Translations under genes and position numbers: made by a program
In this document: piece after piece, positions 12,380 to 14,269 of the stretch
Position numbering within the stretch: the stretch's first letter is position 1
Layout: each line of letters begins with the position of its first letter
Source of the DNA: an uncultured Oscillospiraceae bacterium
Lineage (GTDB): Bacteria > Bacillota > Clostridia > Oscillospirales > Oscillospiraceae
Assembly (NCBI GenBank): GCA_934670025.1
Contig: CAKUOS010000051.1
Location: 1-14,269 of the forward strand
Direction of reading: 5' to 3'
Length of the DNA stretch: 14,269 nucleotides
Notes under the pieces: model-generated
Told to the model about the DNA's origin: nothing
Database searches by the model: none
The model's input: only the letters and a program-made list of their open reading frames with translations

Positions 12380-13233
12380 CAGCCGCCCGTTGCGTAGCCG
12401 CCGCCTACATCATCTCCGAGGTCGCAGGTATAGACCCACTCGATCACGTCGCCGTCCTGGAGCAGATAGCGGCTGCATCCGTAATTCGGGAACCAGTCAT
12501 TGACACGATACATCCAACCGGATTCATTGCCGACGTCGAACTCATAGAGGTTGTGGATGCCCTCGATGTACGCGGAGTTGTAGACCGGCGTGTTGGAAAA
12601 CTCCATGTGGATGCCCTGCTGCTTGCACGTTCTTTGCAGGACGTTGAAGACGCTCTCGCCCGCGTAGAATGTGACGGTCATCGGCTCCAAAATCCAGCCG
12701 TTTTCCGGAACCAGCTCCCACTTTTCCGGGTCGCAGAGTTCCTGATTGTCGAGAATCGTGGCGCAGGAGATGGAGAGCGTGCAGGTGTATGATGCGTCGC
12801 CGATCTCCACGTCCTCCGGTTCGACGGGCGCGGGTTTGCCCTCCGGTACGGGGTCGGTCAGATACTTGTCCTTGCCCGTGCCGGTGTCGATCATCATACC
12901 GTTGATCTCTTCATACTCGCCGGTCGCACCGGCGCCCATTTCCGCCGGGGTAGGGAACTCCTGCGGTTCGGCGGGTTCTTCCGGTGCTTCATCCGCGGGC
13001 GCGGGCGTTTCTTCGGTGGGAACCGGGTCTTCGGCGGGGTCTGGTTCCTGCACAGGTTCGGGTTCCTGCGCGGGCTGCGCCGGGGCTTCTGCCGGGGCAG
13101 AGACGGTGGGCTGTTCAGCCGGGTCTTTCTGCTTCGGCATATTCCGGTCGCCGAGGAAAAACGCGGCGACAAGCACCAGTACGATCAGAACCGGCGCAAT
13201 GATTTTCCATTTGTTTTTCTGCCAAAATGTCAT
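12379..13233 (-). CDS. Membrane-anchored DUF4430 (transcobalamin C-terminal-like) surface protein
   Basis: 284 residues. A positively charged start (MTFWQKNKWK) and one hydrophobic helix (11-27) form an uncleaved signal anchor. A Pro/Glu/Ala-rich stalk (about 36-98) follows, then a globular domain (about 140-275) of the DUF4430 type, a family grouped with the C-terminal beta domain of transcobalamins. Visible hallmarks: GWILEPMTVTFYAGESVFNV (179-198), YNSAYIEGIHNLYEFD (218-233), SGWMYRVND (238-246), and LLQDGDVIEWVYTCDLG (257-273). Six cysteines (151, 157, 167, 203, 253, 270) could form disulfides outside the cell. It lies 1 bp after the SLH gene and overlaps ecfT, so it is part of the importer operon. 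It probably presents a ligand, perhaps a corrinoid, to the ECF complex; the ligand is inferred from fold relationship only. Confidence 0.8.
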   Translation of the reverse strand: MTFWQKNKWKIIAPVLIVLVLVAAFFLGDRNMPKQKDPAEQPTVSAPAEAPAQPAQEPEPVQEPDPAEDPVPTEETPAPADEAPEEPAEPQEFPTPAEMGAGATGEYEEINGMMIDTGTGKDKYLTDPVPEGKPAPVEPEDVEIGDASYTCTLSISCATILDNQELCDPEKWELVPENGWILEPMTVTFYAGESVFNVLQRTCKQQGIHMEFSNTPVYNSAYIEGIHNLYEFDVGNESGWMYRVNDWFPNYGCSRYLLQDGDVIEWVYTCDLGDDVGGGYATGG

Positions 13234-13234
13234 A

Positions 13235-14269
13235 TCAGATCAACTCCGCAGCGGTCAGCATATTGTAAAGCATCTGCGCGATCTCGCAGCGCAGGATGGC
13301 TTTGGTGGGTTCAATGTTGAGGTCGCTCTGGTCGAGGATATTGACGGAGTAGCAGAACGCCATCGGTTCCTTTGCCCAGGATGCCACGCTGCGGTAGTCT
13401 CCGAACTGCGCCAGCATATCCTTTGTCGCAGCCGCGCCCATCGCAGTGTCCAGCCCGCAGAGCTTTGCCGCTCTTGCCACCATCGCGGCGGCCTCCTGCC
13501 GGGTGATGGTGCCGTCCGGGTTAAACTTGCCGCTGCCGACACCGTTGACAATTCCAGATGCATTTGCCGCGCCGATGTAGCCGGCGTACCACTTGCTGCT
13601 GGGAACGTCGGTAAAGGCTTTCGTGTCTTTCGCGGGCAGACCGAGCGCTCTTGTGACGATGGCGGCAAATTCCGCGCGGGTCATGGTCTTATTCGGCGCG
13701 AAAACGTCTTTGCTCATGCCGTTGATGATGCCGCGGGACGCGAGGGCTTCAATGGCAGTTTTGTTGGCATGGTTTTTCACGTCCGAGAACGTTGTGCCGG
13801 GCGCGGACACGCCGGGGACATTGACCGACGGATCTGCTTTGCTCTTATTGATGTTGGTGTTGGGCTTGGAGGTGTTTTTGGTCACGTCGCCCATGCGGTA
13901 GAGACTGTTTTTGCCGTTTTCCGCGCGGTCGATGGCGACGAGCGCGTAGAAACCCTGTTCGGCAGACATCTGGTTATTGCCGTCCGAACCGTCAAGGACG
14001 TGGGTAAAGCCGCCGTTCGATTGACGGAAGGAGAGAAGATTTTCTACAAGACCGTGACCGTTCTTTACAAAGCGGGAATCGTCAAGGCTGATGCCCAGCT
14101 CGCAGAGTGCGACGATGACCTGTGCTACAGATTCCACGTTTGTCGTGCCCCACGACGCAAAGCCGCCCTTGCTGTCCTGATTCCTGGAGAGCCAGGAGAG
14201 AGCGCTGTCCGTCGCGGTCTTGACGGCTTTCTGATCCTGATATTTTGCAAGCGCCTGCAATGCCATTGC
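13235..14269 (-). CDS. Alpha/alpha-toroid (prenyltransferase-repeat) protein with SLH domains, 5' end missing
   Basis: The frame runs off the right edge; 344 C-terminal residues are visible. The first 115 are toroid-type repeats: ALQALAKYQDQKAVKTATDSALSWLSRNQDSKGGFASWG, then VESVAQVIVALCELGIS, then NGGFTHVLDG and SAEQGFYALVAIDRA. These resemble squalene-cyclase/prenyltransferase repeats and the N-terminal barrel of transcobalamin and intrinsic factor. A Ser/Thr/Asn/Pro linker (about 128-158) follows. Three SLH domains come last: FSDVKNHANKTAIEALASRG with TRAE (196-199), FTDVPSSKWYAGYI with TRQE (255-258), and a degenerate third with LRCE (325-328). SLH domains bind pyruvylated cell-wall polymers, so the protein is surface-held. 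The ATG at 14266 is internal to a longer gene, not the start. It is the upstream gene of the DUF4430-ecfT-ATPase operon, with a 1-bp gap. Confidence 0.82.
   Translation of the reverse strand, partial: AMALQALAKYQDQKAVKTATDSALSWLSRNQDSKGGFASWGTTNVESVAQVIVALCELGISLDDSRFVKNGHGLVENLLSFRQSNGGFTHVLDGSDGNNQMSAEQGFYALVAIDRAENGKNSLYRMGDVTKNTSKPNTNINKSKADPSVNVPGVSAPGTTFSDVKNHANKTAIEALASRGIINGMSKDVFAPNKTMTRAEFAAIVTRALGLPAKDTKAFTDVPSSKWYAGYIGAANASGIVNGVGSGKFNPDGTITRQEAAAMVARAAKLCGLDTAMGAAATKDMLAQFGDYRSVASWAKEPMAFCYSVNILDQSDLNIEPTKAILRCEIAQMLYNMLTAAELI

Overview
The window looks like chromosomal DNA of a GC-rich, anaerobic gut-type Clostridium relative (Oscillospirales / Ruminococcaceae-Oscillospiraceae-like). 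This is inferred from strong AGGAGG-type ribosome sites, a DUF3793-flavodoxin pair, an SLH-anchored surface protein, an ECF-type transporter and many short structured intergenic repeats. No rRNA, tRNA, CRISPR array or transposase gene was seen.

Layout. (1) 1-3011, plus strand: the end of a phosphonate-type ABC importer operon: phnD (3' end only), a hairpin terminator/attenuator, phnC, and two permeases (phnE1, phnE2). (2) 3012-3652: a 640-bp stretch without genes, filled with structured repeats. (3) 3653-6141: a 5'-nucleotidase-family metallophosphoesterase and a P-loop protein of unknown function, closed by a terminator. (4) 6219-6863: a protein resembling L-2-amino-thiazoline-4-carboxylate hydrolases, preceded by a palindromic operator-like site. 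(5) 6864-7372: a second repeat-filled gap with inverted copies of modules from gap 2. (6) 8403-7373, minus strand: a DUF3793 protein and a short flavodoxin, served by a near-consensus promoter (TTGACA-17-TATGAT) with two copies of the same operator-like palindrome at and below the start point. (7) 8404-8882: that promoter and leader plus another repeat. (8) 14269-8883, minus strand: a tight four-gene operon: an alpha/alpha-toroid SLH surface protein (5' end missing), a membrane-anchored DUF4430 protein, EcfT, and a large fusion of two ECF ATPase domains with a membrane S-like domain.

Most interesting reading: operon 8 carries the two domain types that make up animal transcobalamin/intrinsic factor (an alpha/alpha toroid and a DUF4430-type C-terminal domain). 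They are split onto two surface proteins and encoded directly with a complete ECF importer. I infer a surface corrinoid (or similar tetrapyrrole) capture-and-import system; the ligand is not proven by the sequence. Second, three sites of the form GGTTAGA-N4-TCTAACC or close to it link the hydrolase-like gene and the DUF3793-flavodoxin operon into a small putative regulon, perhaps iron- or redox-responsive. Third, a roughly 107-bp intergenic repeat occurs in five full and two partial copies. Its stems differ between copies by paired, compensating changes, so the folded structure seems to be kept.
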